Source: Bradyrhizobium algeriense (GTDB lineage: Bacteria > Pseudomonadota > Alphaproteobacteria > Rhizobiales > Xanthobacteraceae). Taken from it: a stretch of 64,000 bases of DNA. The stretch covers positions 392,001 to 456,000 of the forward strand of contig NZ_PYCN01000001.1 of the NCBI RefSeq assembly GCF_003062295.1. The letters are read 5' to 3'. This document shows, piece after piece, positions 33,507-41,805 of this stretch; the stretch's first letter is position 1, and each line of letters starts with the position of its first letter. Below the pieces are notes generated by a model. The model saw only the letters and a program-made list of their open reading frames with translations. It did no database searches and had not been told where the DNA came from. The translations under genes and the position numbers were made by a program.

Positions 33507-34880
33507 TCAATATGCAATGGTCGTTCGCACGCCGAATATCGCGCCGTTCTTGATCGGCCTTTCCGGCCGATCTGGATCGGAGATGTAGCCGCCTGGATGA
33601 GTCACGTACTGGAATGTGGGCTGTAAGGTCCAGCCGGCTTTGATCTGGGCCTGGTAGCTCAACTCGATCGTCATCTCATAGTCGCGGACCGGCTGTCCGT
33701 TCCCGGAATGAAAAATCATGTCGCGATCGAAGGCCCGTACGTGATTAGAAATGTTCGCATAGATGAAGCTTGCGCCGAACTTGTCATTGGGGCGGTCCGG
33801 GATCATGCCGGAGACGACAATGCCGCCGTCGAAAAAGAAGTTGACGTGGCTGCTGTCCGAGGGGCTGGCCGAAATCCGGCTGAAGATCCCGACGCCGCTG
33901 TCGGGGCCGCCGTTCACCGGGCGGTAGATCTGTTGATCGATGACGCCGTAGATGCCGCTGTTGCCGCGGATCCGGCGGGCAATGCCATTGCTCAGGGGGG
34001 AGGCAAGCGAGAGTCCATCCGTGCCGTACCTATGGTCGTGGAATTCTCCAAAATGATGCCAGCCGCCCAGCCGGTAGATTCCGGCCAGCCCGCTGTCATC
34101 TTTTCCCTGATTGTGACGGTACTGAACCTCTCCCATCAGCAACGGAGGGTCGTTGACCCTGAAATTTGTCCCGGTGGTGTTGACCGTTCCTTGTTCTCCA
34201 GGATCTCCATTGAACACGGCGACGAGCGCGGACCAGTTCTTGTCGGGGTCAAACCTCCAGCGTACGCCCGGCGTAGCGAGAGGATAGGCCGGTCCGCCGC
34301 TGGGCAGGTTGGCGCCTGTAATCGTGGGCCAATCGCTGCTCAAGAACATCCTGCTGTAGTCGCTGATGAAGAACTCAGCATCGGCGGCAAGCTGACCGAA
34401 GCGAAAGCCAAACCGATCGTCGAACAGCTTTTGCTCGAGCCACAGTTCGGAAAGTCGCGTCGAAGGGACGGCCTCGATGTTGCTGATCGTGATCAGGCTG
34501 TTGAAGTGCTCGCCGCGCATGCCGGCTGTTCGATGAATCTGGAAGGCATTGCCGAAGAAGCTCAAGCCCTGCCATCCTGCGAACTTCCCGAAATCGACCG
34601 CAGCAAACGCTTCAAGCTTGCCTTGATACAGGCTGCCCCGACGCAGTCCGCCGGACACATTGCCGAGTGCTTCGCCGGTGTAAACCAACCCGTAGGTTAT
34701 TCCGTGTCGGGCGAGCCATCTGCGGCTACCGGTCGGATCACCGTCGGCCGGCATGCTGGTCGCGATCGACACGGGCGGAATGCCATCGACAATATCCGTT
34801 TCCGCCATCGCCGGTTCGGCCATCGCAATTGCTGCGAGGACGGAAATACTCAGCCTTAACTTACTCACTGGAATGCGCAT
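33507..34880 (-). CDS. OprB-family porin
   Basis: 457 residues. Signal peptide (LRLSISVLAAIAMAEPAMA). OprB features: RRWLARHGITYGLVYTGEALGN, SLYQGKLEAFAAVDFGKFAGW, ELWLEQKLFDDRFGFRFGQL, LAGIYRLGGWHHFGEFHD and a terminal strand ending in Tyr (FGVRTTIAY). An outer-membrane beta-barrel. OprB proteins are called carbohydrate porins, but this one is divergent from sitABCD and shares metal-type operator boxes with it, so a manganese or iron channel is a better guess. Confidence 0.88.
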   Translation of the reverse strand: MRIPVSKLRLSISVLAAIAMAEPAMAETDIVDGIPPVSIATSMPADGDPTGSRRWLARHGITYGLVYTGEALGNVSGGLRRGSLYQGKLEAFAAVDFGKFAGWQGLSFFGNAFQIHRTAGMRGEHFNSLITISNIEAVPSTRLSELWLEQKLFDDRFGFRFGQLAADAEFFISDYSRMFLSSDWPTITGANLPSGGPAYPLATPGVRWRFDPDKNWSALVAVFNGDPGEQGTVNTTGTNFRVNDPPLLMGEVQYRHNQGKDDSGLAGIYRLGGWHHFGEFHDHRYGTDGLSLASPLSNGIARRIRGNSGIYGVIDQQIYRPVNGGPDSGVGIFSRISASPSDSSHVNFFFDGGIVVSGMIPDRPNDKFGASFIYANISNHVRAFDRDMIFHSGNGQPVRDYEMTIELSYQAQIKAGWTLQPTFQYVTHPGGYISDPDRPERPIKNGAIFGVRTTIAY

Positions 34881-34893
34881 CCTTTACTGCTAC

Positions 34894-34908
34894 TGCAACT
34901 CAGTTGCA
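34894..34908. promoter_or_regulatory. TGCRA-N5-TYGCA box 1 (candidate Mur/Fur site)
   Basis: TGCAACT-C-AGTTGCA, perfect 7-1-7 palindrome, 14 bases before the oprB start codon on the reverse strand. Binding would block initiation or translation of the porin message. Confidence 0.55.
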
Positions 34909-34965
34909 TCTAAAGGATGGACGACTCCCATGCGGCGCCTTCCGATCAGAAGCTTTTGAGTAATT

Positions 34966-34980
34966 TGCGAATAAGTCGCA
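34966..34980. promoter_or_regulatory. TGCRA-N5-TYGCA box 2
   Basis: TGCGA-ATAAG-TCGCA, centred in the oprB-sitA divergent region and followed by TTTGCAAAA. Same architecture as boxes 1 and 3 and as the 47176 site. Confidence 0.55.
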
Positions 34981-35020
34981 TTTGCAAAATGTCTGAAGGT
35001 TCGCTAGACGTCAAGCTAGT

Positions 35021-35035
35021 TGCGAGTGAATTGCA
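35021..35035. promoter_or_regulatory. TGCRA-N5-TYGCA box 3
   Basis: TGCGA-GTGAA-TTGCA (one mismatched arm position), followed by ATTACA, 63 bases before the sitA start. Position fits repression of sitABCD. Confidence 0.5.
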
Positions 35036-35097
35036 ATTACAGAATGTCGCAGGCCGTTGCGGACAGCAGCAGCGCGTGCGCACGGCACAGGAGAGAA

Positions 35098-36021
35098 ATG
35101 GACATGTTCGATCGAGGCAGGCGCATCGTCCTGGCGACAGTTGCGGGCGCTACGGTACTTGGCACGGTACTTGGGCTGACAACCGGAGCCGCGTTCGCCC
35201 AGACAAAATTCAAGGCCGTCACGACCTTCACGGTTATCGCCGACATGGCCCGAAATGTTGCCGGCGACGCGGCAACCGTCGAGTCGATTACCAAGCCCGA
35301 CGCTGAAATTCATAACTATCAGCCGACGCCCGGTGACATCCTGAAGGCGCAGGAAGCGAATCTCGTGCTCTGGAACGGGCTCAATCTCGAGCTTTGGTTC
35401 GAAAGGTTCTTCCAGCGCCTCAAGAATGTTCCGGGCGTCGTCGTCTCCCAGGGCGTCCAGCCGATGGGAATCGTGGATGGGCCCTACAAGGACAAGCCCA
35501 ACCCGCATGCCTGGATGTCGCCGAATGCGGCGCTCATCTACGTCGATAACATCCGTGATGCCTTCGCAAAATACGATCCGAACAACGCCGCGACCTACAA
35601 GGCAAATGCCGAGGCGTACAAGCAGAAGATATCAGCGGCGATTGCTCCGATCCAGACAAGGCTTTCGGCGATTCCGCCTGAGCGGCGATGGCTGGTGTCG
35701 AGCGAGGGCGCCTTTAGCTACCTCGCCCGGGACTTCGGCCTGAAGGAGCTTTATCTCTGGCCGATCAATGCCGATCAGCAGGGCACGCCGCAGCAGGTCC
35801 GCAAGGTGATCGATGCGGTGCGAGCCAACAAGATCTCGGTCGTGTTTTCCGAAAGCACTATTTCGCCGGACCCGGCCAAGCAGGTTGCCCGCGAGACCGG
35901 GGCCAAATATGGTGGTGTTCTCTATGTGGACTCGCTCAGCGCCGCCGACGGTAAGGTTCCGACCTATATCGATCTCCTGCGCGTGACGTCCGAGACGATC
36001 GCAAACGGCCTCGCACAGTGA
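35098..36021 (+). CDS. sitA: Manganese/iron ABC transporter, periplasmic binding protein
   Basis: 307 residues from the ATG at 35098, 5 bases after AGGAG. Signal peptide ([19 protein letters not shown], cut near AAFAQ). A cluster A-1 metal-binding protein: [16 protein letters not shown], the His ligands in [11 protein letters not shown] and NPHAWMSPN, Glu in [15 protein letters not shown] and Asp near YVDSLS. No His-rich loop, which argues against ZnuA and for Mn/Fe (SitA). Its stop overlaps the sitB start. Confidence 0.92.
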   Translation: MDMFDRGRRIVLATVAGATVLGTVLGLTTGAAFAQTKFKAVTTFTVIADMARNVAGDAATVESITKPDAEIHNYQPTPGDILKAQEANLVLWNGLNLELWFERFFQRLKNVPGVVVSQGVQPMGIVDGPYKDKPNPHAWMSPNAALIYVDNIRDAFAKYDPNNAATYKANAEAYKQKISAAIAPIQTRLSAIPPERRWLVSSEGAFSYLARDFGLKELYLWPINADQQGTPQQVRKVIDAVRANKISVVFSESTISPDPAKQVARETGAKYGGVLYVDSLSAADGKVPTYIDLLRVTSETIANGLAQ

Positions 36022-36923
36022 GCGCGATGAACGATCCGTTCCTCAATCCTGCGTCCTCGGATACGGGATCCGGCCTCTCCGTTAGAAGCGCGACCGTCAC
36101 CTACCGCAACGGTCACACGGCCTTGCGCGACGCGACGTTCAAAATCCCGGCAGGCACGATCACCGCGCTCGTCGGGGTGAACGGCAGCGGCAAATCCACC
36201 CTGTTCAAGGCGATCATGGGGTTCGTCGGCCTCGCCGGGGGTGAGATCTCGATTCTCGGCCAACCGGTCAATGCCGCGTTGAAAAAGAACGTTGTCGCCT
36301 ATGTGCCGCAGAGCGAGGACATCGACTGGAACTTCCCCGTTCTCGTCGAGGACGTGGTGATGATGGGCCGCTATGGTCACATGAACATGATGCGCCTTGC
36401 CAGGGCTGCAGATCATGAAGCGGTCGCAGCAGCGCTTGCCCGCGTCGGCATGAGCGATTTTCGCAAGCGCCAGATCGGCGAACTCTCCGGCGGCCAGAAG
36501 AAACGAGTGTTCCTCGCCCGCGCGCTTGCCCAGGACGGGCGAGTGATCCTGCTCGACGAGCCCTTCACCGGTGTCGACGTCAATACCGAAGACGCCATCG
36601 TCAAGCTTCTGCGTTCGCTTCGCGATGAAGGACGGGTGATGCTGGTCTCGACGCACAATCTCGGCAGCGTGCCGGAATTCTGCGATCGCACCGTGCTTCT
36701 CAACCGCACCGTGCTCGCCTATGGGCCGACGGTCGAGATTTTCACCCAGGCGAACCTGGAAAAGACCTTTGGCGGCGTCCTGCGGCATTTCGTGCTGAAC
36801 GAAAGCGAAGGCGGCAAGCCGCGTGCGCTCGATGTGATCACCGATGACGAGCGGGCGGTGATCTTCCAGGACGGCCAGGCGACCAGGCGCAGATCGTCAT
36901 CGGGCGATGAGGATCGTAGCTAG
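36018..36923 (+). CDS. sitB: Manganese/iron ABC transporter, ATPase
   Basis: 301 residues from a GTG that overlaps the sitA stop (GTGA); an ATG at 36027 is an alternative. Walker [11 protein letters not shown]-loop [10 protein letters not shown], signature [10 protein letters not shown], Walker [13 protein letters not shown] and the H-loop STHNLG. Hydrolyses ATP to drive the SitC/SitD channel. It is coupled to the next gene by a one-base overlap (TAGTG). Confidence 0.93.
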   Translation: MSAMNDPFLNPASSDTGSGLSVRSATVTYRNGHTALRDATFKIPAGTITALVGVNGSGKSTLFKAIMGFVGLAGGEISILGQPVNAALKKNVVAYVPQSEDIDWNFPVLVEDVVMMGRYGHMNMMRLARAADHEAVAAALARVGMSDFRKRQIGELSGGQKKRVFLARALAQDGRVILLDEPFTGVDVNTEDAIVKLLRSLRDEGRVMLVSTHNLGSVPEFCDRTVLLNRTVLAYGPTVEIFTQANLEKTFGGVLRHFVLNESEGGKPRALDVITDDERAVIFQDGQATRRRSSSGDEDRS

Positions 36924-37780
36924 TGTCCTCGCTGCTCGAACCTTTCACTTACGGGTACATGCTCAATGCCATGTGGGTCTCCGCGCTCGTCGGCGGGGTC
37001 TGTGCATTCCTCTCCGCCTATCTGATGTTGAAGGGCTGGTCGCTGATCGGCGACGCGCTTTCTCACGCCATCGTGCCCGGCGTCGCCGGCGCCTACATGC
37101 TTGGCCTGCCGTTTTCCATCGGCGCTTTCTTCTCGGGCGGCCTCGCGGCAGCGGCCATGCTTTTCCTCAACCAGCGCACCAAGCTGAAGGAAGACGCCAT
37201 CATCGGCCTGATCTTTTCTTCCTTTTTCGGCCTCGGCCTTTTCATGGTGTCGCTTTCGCCGACTTCGGTGAACATCCAGACCATCGTGCTCGGCAACATC
37301 CTGGCGATCACCCCGGAAGACACCCTGCAGCTCGCCATCATCGGTTTCGTTTCGTTCGCCGTGCTCATCGTCAAATGGAAGGATCTGATGGTTACCTTCT
37401 TTGACGAGACCCACGCCCGCTCGATCGGGCTCAACACGAACGCTCTCAAGATCATGTTCTTCACGCTGTTATCAGCCTCGACGGTGGCGGCGCTGCAGAC
37501 GGTCGGAGCCTTCCTCGTCATCTGCATGGTAGTGACACCAGGCGCGACCGCCTATCTCCTGACCGACCGCTTCCCTCGCCTGCTCCTGATTAGTGTTGCG
37601 ATCGGATCCACGACGAGCTTCGTCGGCGCCTATGCAAGCTATTTCCTGGACGGCGCGACCGGCGGAATCATCGTCGTCCTGCAGACGCTGACCTTCCTCG
37701 CGGTCTTCTTCCTCGCCCCCAAGCACGGCATGCTGGCGGCCCGCCGCCGCGCGGTCCAGGCGCTGGATGCAGACTCATGA
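36923..37780 (+). CDS. sitC: Manganese/iron ABC transporter, permease
   Basis: 285 residues from a GTG overlapping the sitB stop. Eight or more membrane helices of the ABC-3 family, with LKGWSLIGDALSHAIVPGVA near the start, LGNILAITPEDT, and VGAFLVICMVVTPGATAYLL. Inner-membrane channel subunit paired with SitD. The two permeases share their N-terminal motif and arose by duplication. Confidence 0.92.
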   Translation: MSSLLEPFTYGYMLNAMWVSALVGGVCAFLSAYLMLKGWSLIGDALSHAIVPGVAGAYMLGLPFSIGAFFSGGLAAAAMLFLNQRTKLKEDAIIGLIFSSFFGLGLFMVSLSPTSVNIQTIVLGNILAITPEDTLQLAIIGFVSFAVLIVKWKDLMVTFFDETHARSIGLNTNALKIMFFTLLSASTVAALQTVGAFLVICMVVTPGATAYLLTDRFPRLLLISVAIGSTTSFVGAYASYFLDGATGGIIVVLQTLTFLAVFFLAPKHGMLAARRRAVQALDADS

Positions 37781-38667
37781 CGCTCCTCGACACGCTCCTC
37801 CAGCCCTTCCAACTCGAGTTCATGCGCTATGCGCTGATCATCTCGGTGCTGGTCGCTATCCCGACCGCACTTCTCTCCTGTTTCCTCGTCCTCAAGGGTT
37901 GGTCGCTGATGGGCGATGCGATCTCGCATGCCGTTTTTCCCGGCGTTGTGATCGCCTACATCGTCGGATTTCCCTATGCAATCGGCGCGTTCGCAGCCGG
38001 CATGATCTGCGCGCTGGCGACCGGCTTCCTCAAGGAGAACAGCCGCATCAAGCAGGACACGGTGATGGGGGTCGTGTTTTCGGGGATGTTCGGGCTGGGG
38101 CTCGTGCTCTACGTCAAGATCCAGAGCGAGGTGCATCTCGATCACATTCTGTTCGGCGACATGCTTGGGGTGGATCTCCGCGACATCGTCGAGACCGGAG
38201 TTATCGCGACCGTTGCGGCCGGCATCGTCGTCGTCAAATGGCGCGACCTTCTCCTGCATGCGTTCGACCCGGCGCAAGCGAGAGCGATCGGACTGCCGGT
38301 CAGGCTCCTGCACTACGGGTTGCTGGCGATCCTTTCCCTGACCATCGTCGGCGCATTGAAGGCCGTCGGCATTATCCTCGCCATTGCGATGCTGATCGCA
38401 CCGGGGGCCATCGCCTTCCTGCTGACACGCAAGTTCAGCGCCATGCTGGCGACCGCCGTCATCGTCGCGGTGATTGCTTCTTTCCTCGGGGTCTATCTTT
38501 CCTTTTTCATCGACAGCGCGCCCGCCCCGACCATCGTGCTGCTGATGACCATCGTCTTCATTGCCGCCTTCGTCTTCGTCACGAGCAGGACTGCAAGCCT
38601 GCAAAGGCGTGAGGCCGCTCTAGCCGTAGAGCCCAACGACTCCGGAAGCGGTCAGTCCCGGATGTGA
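37777..38667 (+). CDS. sitD: Manganese/iron ABC transporter, second permease
   Basis: 296 residues; the ATG overlaps the sitC stop by four bases. ABC-3 permease with LKGWSLMGDAISHAVFPGVV, DHILFGDMLGVDLRDI and VGIILAIAMLIAPGAIAFLL. Last gene of a tightly overlapping sitABCD operon, and convergent with the ECF sigma gene whose stop is 10 bases away. Confidence 0.92.
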   Translation: MTLLDTLLQPFQLEFMRYALIISVLVAIPTALLSCFLVLKGWSLMGDAISHAVFPGVVIAYIVGFPYAIGAFAAGMICALATGFLKENSRIKQDTVMGVVFSGMFGLGLVLYVKIQSEVHLDHILFGDMLGVDLRDIVETGVIATVAAGIVVVKWRDLLLHAFDPAQARAIGLPVRLLHYGLLAILSLTIVGALKAVGIILAIAMLIAPGAIAFLLTRKFSAMLATAVIVAVIASFLGVYLSFFIDSAPAPTIVLLMTIVFIAAFVFVTSRTASLQRREAALAVEPNDSGSGQSRM

Positions 38668-38676
38668 AGCCGCTCC

Positions 38677-39942
38677 TTAAGTCGACGCCGCGCCCGCCTC
38701 GGCGGCGCGCCGCTTCAGCAATTCGCGTTCGCGCTTGTTGGTTGCAAGCGTTGATGCAAGCTCGAACGCTGTGCGGGCTTCCGCAGCGCGGCCGAGCTTG
38801 TGGAGCAGATCGCCGCGGACACTCGGCAAGAGATGGTAGTTCTTCAGCGCGGGCTCGCTTGCCAACCCGTCCACGATCGCGAGCGCCGCCGCCGGCCCCT
38901 CGGCCATACCGACCGCCACGGCGCGGTTGAGTTCGATGATCGGTGAGCGCACCAACATCGCGAGTTCGGCATAGAGTTTTGCGATGCGCGGCCAGTCGGT
39001 GTCGCCAGGCGTTCCGGCTCTGGCGTGACAAGCGACGATCGCGGCCTGCAGCACGTAGAATCCGCGCCCACCGAGTTCATGCGACTTTGCAAGCGCCAAC
39101 ATCCCGCGGCGGATCTGAAGCCGGTCCCACAGCATCCGGTTCTGGTCCATCAGGAGAATTGGGTCGCCAGCTGCATCCGTGCGCGCCGCAATGCGCGAAG
39201 CGTTCAGCTCCATCAGCGCGAGCAGGCCGTGGGCTTCGGCTTCCTGCGGCGCGACCAGTGTGAGCACGCGGCCCATGCGCAGCGCATCGTTGCAAAGCTG
39301 CGGCCGCAACCATTCGTCGCCGCGGGCGGCCGTGTAGCCCTCGTTGAAGATGAGATAGACGACCTCCAGCACCGAAGCGAGCCGCTCCGAAAGCTCTTCG
39401 CCGCGCGGGGTCTCGTAGGCGAGCCCGGATTCCGACAGCGTCCGCTTCGCGCGCACGATGCGCTGGGCAATGGTTGGCTCCGGTTGCAGGAAGGCGCGCG
39501 CGATCTCGCCCGTCGTCAGGCCGCAGATCATCCTGAGGGCGAGAGCGGCACGCGCCTCACGCGACAGTTTTGGATGGCAGGCGGTGAAGATCAGCCGCAG
39601 CAGCTCGTCGCCGATATCGTCGTCGAGCGCCGCATCCGGATCGGGCATCGCCTGCTGCTCCTGCTCCAGGTCGCGTATCAGCATCTCGTGCTTGCGCGCG
39701 AGCATGCTGCGGCGGCGCAGGTCGTCGAGCGCGCGGCGTTTAGCGGTTGCCATCAGCCATGCGCCCGGCTTTTCCGGCACGCCGGTGGCGGGCCAATGCT
39801 CGAGCGCCGCCACCAGGGCTTCCTGCGTGAAGTCTTCGGCCAGCGTGACGTCGCGCAGCATCCGCGACAGGCCGGTGATCAGGCGCGGCTGCTCGATGCG
39901 CCAAACCGCCAGAATGGTGCGATGGACGTCGGCGGCCGTCAT
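38677..39942 (-). CDS. ECF sigma factor, ECF42 type
   Basis: 421 residues from the ATG at 39942. The first 170 residues are an ECF sigma core: region 2 RDVTLAEDFTQEALVAALEHWP and GAWLMATAKRRALDDLRRR, region 4 ALALRMICGLTTGEIARAFL and PTIAQRIVRAKRTL. A 240-residue C-terminal extension (VLEVVYLIFNEGYTA, LLALMELNASRIAAR, AIVDGLASEPALKNYHLLPSVRGDLLHKLGR-type TPR-like helices) is the mark of ECF42, which works without a classical anti-sigma factor. Preceded by a DGPF/YciI gene, the usual ECF42 neighbour. Its 3' end is duplicated at 33371-33460. Confidence 0.9.
   Translation of the reverse strand: MTAADVHRTILAVWRIEQPRLITGLSRMLRDVTLAEDFTQEALVAALEHWPATGVPEKPGAWLMATAKRRALDDLRRRSMLARKHEMLIRDLEQEQQAMPDPDAALDDDIGDELLRLIFTACHPKLSREARAALALRMICGLTTGEIARAFLQPEPTIAQRIVRAKRTLSESGLAYETPRGEELSERLASVLEVVYLIFNEGYTAARGDEWLRPQLCNDALRMGRVLTLVAPQEAEAHGLLALMELNASRIAARTDAAGDPILLMDQNRMLWDRLQIRRGMLALAKSHELGGRGFYVLQAAIVACHARAGTPGDTDWPRIAKLYAELAMLVRSPIIELNRAVAVGMAEGPAAALAIVDGLASEPALKNYHLLPSVRGDLLHKLGRAAEARTAFELASTLATNKRERELLKRRAAEAGAAST
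38696..38750. repeat. Sigma-gene 3'-end direct repeat, right copy
   Basis: 55 bases inside the sigma gene's 3' end that match 33399-33453 at 49 positions in the same orientation. Together they enclose oprB and sitABCD. Confidence 0.7.
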
Positions 39943-39973
39943 CGCCGCCGACTGCGCCTGACGAACGCTCGCA

Positions 39974-40372
39974 TCAGGCGTGAGCGGGGGATTCGACGTC
40001 TCCGCAGGCCGTTTCCAGGCCGTGGCCGGCCATGGCGCGCAGCTCACAGGTGCCTTCCCAGCCGGGCATGTGGTCGAGATGAAGCTGCATGAACTCCTTG
40101 GCCATGGCGAGCGCTTCCGCCTTGTCGCGGAACTCGAAGATAGCGTAGCCACCGACCACTTCCTTGGCCTCCACGAACGGGCCGTCGGTGACCCGCAGCT
40201 TGCCGCCTTCGATCGAGACCTGCGCCCCGTCCTGCAACGGGGTCAGCCCGCCCATGTCGATCATCCGGCCGGCCTTGATCTCGCGTTCGGCAAGCTTGCC
40301 CATCGCTTCCATCAGGGCGGGCGTCGGGGCCTTCATCGGTTGCGGGGAAGTGACGATGGACATGAAGCGCAT
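39974..40372 (-). CDS. YciI-like DGPF-domain protein
   Basis: 132 residues from the ATG at 40372, GGGAG 8 bases upstream. A YciI/DGPF domain: RFMSIVTSPQPMKAPTPALM, the motif LRVTDGPFVEAKEVVGGYAIFE and a C-terminal helix with HLDHMPGWEG. Thirty-one bases before the ECF42 sigma gene. DGPF proteins are the usual partners and sometimes targets of ECF42 sigma factors; the chemistry is unknown. Confidence 0.9.
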   Translation of the reverse strand: MRFMSIVTSPQPMKAPTPALMEAMGKLAEREIKAGRMIDMGGLTPLQDGAQVSIEGGKLRVTDGPFVEAKEVVGGYAIFEFRDKAEALAMAKEFMQLHLDHMPGWEGTCELRAMAGHGLETACGDVESPAHA

Positions 40373-40501
40373 TGCGGAACTCCCGTTCAGGCGAGTTGCG
40401 GCGGTGATCGCCTGCAAAACTGGCTCGCTATGGGAGACGACGAACGGGAGGACGCCGGATCGACAAGGCCCCTGAACTAATTTTTGTCCGAATCGGCCGG
40501 C

Positions 40502-40531
40502 CCATAGTTGCGCCAGCCATAGTTGCGCCAG
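40502..40531. repeat. Perfect 15-bp tandem repeat
   Basis: CCATAGTTGCGCCAG twice in a row. On the reverse strand it would encode WRNYGWRNYG, but that frame overlaps the SGNH hydrolase gene and has no start signal. Confidence 0.8.
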
Positions 40532-40580
40532 AGGATGCTGGCCCCGTAGGCTTCCTCAACCGATGCGAAGGGGAGCAAAC

Positions 40581-41087
40581 ATGAAATTGCGGGCTTTTCG
40601 GCTTGGCACAATCGGGGCTTTGGCGATCCTGATATCCACTTTCGCATCCGCGTTGGCCGACGCCGCGACGATCGTGGCGCTTGGCGCCAGCAACACCTAT
40701 GGCAAAGGGGTAGCCCGCAATCAGGCCTATCCCGCGCAACTCGAGGCGATATTGCGGGCAAAGGGAGCCAACGTCCGTGTCGTCAACGCCGGCATCAACG
40801 GCGACACCACGGAAGGCATGTTGCACCGCCTTGATCGCGTTGTACCGAACGGGACCAGCGCCGTCATCCTGCAGCCCGGCGGCAACGACCGCCGCAAGGG
40901 CTCGCCGGATCGAACATCGGAAATTCAGAGCCGGCTGAAAGCCCGGGGCATCCCGGTGATCATGATCGCCAATGGCACGTTCAGGGGATTGCCGCGTCAG
41001 CCCGACGGCCAGCATCTGACGCCGGAAGGCTACCACATGCTCGCCGAGCATGTGGCGTCGCAGGTCGTGGGAGTGATCGGCCGCTAA
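40581..41087 (+). CDS. SGNH/GDSL hydrolase (TesA-like), exported
   Basis: 168 residues from the ATG at 40581, behind GGGGAGCAAAC. Signal peptide (RLGTIGALAILISTFASALADA). SGNH blocks: I VALGASNTYG with Asn in place of Asp beside the Ser, II NAGINGDTTEGML, III QPGGNDRRKG, V DGQHLTPEGYHML with the Asp-His pair. A periplasmic esterase or thioesterase. Slightly shorter than TesA between blocks III and V. Confidence 0.87.
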   Translation: MKLRAFRLGTIGALAILISTFASALADAATIVALGASNTYGKGVARNQAYPAQLEAILRAKGANVRVVNAGINGDTTEGMLHRLDRVVPNGTSAVILQPGGNDRRKGSPDRTSEIQSRLKARGIPVIMIANGTFRGLPRQPDGQHLTPEGYHMLAEHVASQVVGVIGR

Positions 41088-41106
41088 TACGGTCAGCGTC
41101 GCCGGA

Positions 41107-41805
41107 CTATTGCCCCCGGATCATGATCAGGGGATCGGCCGTATCAGGCACCCGCCGCCACTGCGCATTGTCGTCGGCCTCGAACTGCCAGGTCTGGCCC
41201 GTCGCCGACATCAGAATCATCTGCCCGCGCTCCAGCCGCCACTGGTTTGGCGCAAAGGCCGCAACCGCGGGATCGCATTTCGGCTTCAGGAACACCTGGA
41301 AATTATCGCCCGTCGCTTCGGTGTTGGTCAGCGTCAGGCCGCAGATCGTCTGGCCGTTGCCGCGAACCATCGACCAGTCGCCGATCATCTGGTCCATCGA
41401 CTTGGCGAGCGAGCGGGCGGCGGCGAGGTTCTGCAGGATGTAGACGCCCTCGCCGGTGCGCAAGCCCTCGAAGATGCCGCTCTCGACTTCGGTAAAGTCG
41501 ATCACTGGCTGGCCGGCCGCGTCCTGCAGCCGCACGATATCAAGCCCTTTGATATTCCATGCCGTGATTTCCTTGGTGAAGGGCAGCGCCGCGGCGCATC
41601 CAGGCTCGAGCTCGAGCTTTAGCCCCTGTGGCGTCGTATCGCCCTTCAGCGTGACGACGCAGGTCTTGCTGCGCTCGGTGGTGGCCAGCTCCCACTGCCC
41701 GACCATGTCCTTCTTCAGGGTCGAGGCATCCTGCGCCGCGACCTGCGACCCAAGTGCAAGCAGCGCCGTCAGCGCTGCCGCCATGCTCGAACACCCACGC
41801 GACAT
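41107..41805 (-). CDS. Exported protein with two AprI/Inh-like domains
   Basis: 232 residues. Signal peptide (SSMAAALTALLALGSQVAAQ). Two similar eight-strand domains: MVGQWELATTERSKTCVVTL with GLKLELEPGCAAALPFTK, and MIGDWSMVRGNGQTICGLTL with FQVFLKPKCDPAVAAFAPN, each with a conserved Cys pair as in the AprI/Inh metalloprotease inhibitors. Each ends in a WxF-type strand (TWQFEADDNAQWRRV). No serralysin-type protease lies nearby. Its ATG overlaps the dehydrogenase stop (TGATG), so it is last in the five-gene operon. Confidence 0.8.
   Translation of the reverse strand: MSRGCSSMAAALTALLALGSQVAAQDASTLKKDMVGQWELATTERSKTCVVTLKGDTTPQGLKLELEPGCAAALPFTKEITAWNIKGLDIVRLQDAAGQPVIDFTEVESGIFEGLRTGEGVYILQNLAAARSLAKSMDQMIGDWSMVRGNGQTICGLTLTNTEATGDNFQVFLKPKCDPAVAAFAPNQWRLERGQMILMSATGQTWQFEADDNAQWRRVPDTADPLIMIRGQ

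Noticed and set aside
40477..40761. Reverse frame ending in WRNYGWRNYG from a tandem repeat
   Set aside because: Overlaps the start of the well-supported SGNH hydrolase and has no ribosome site.
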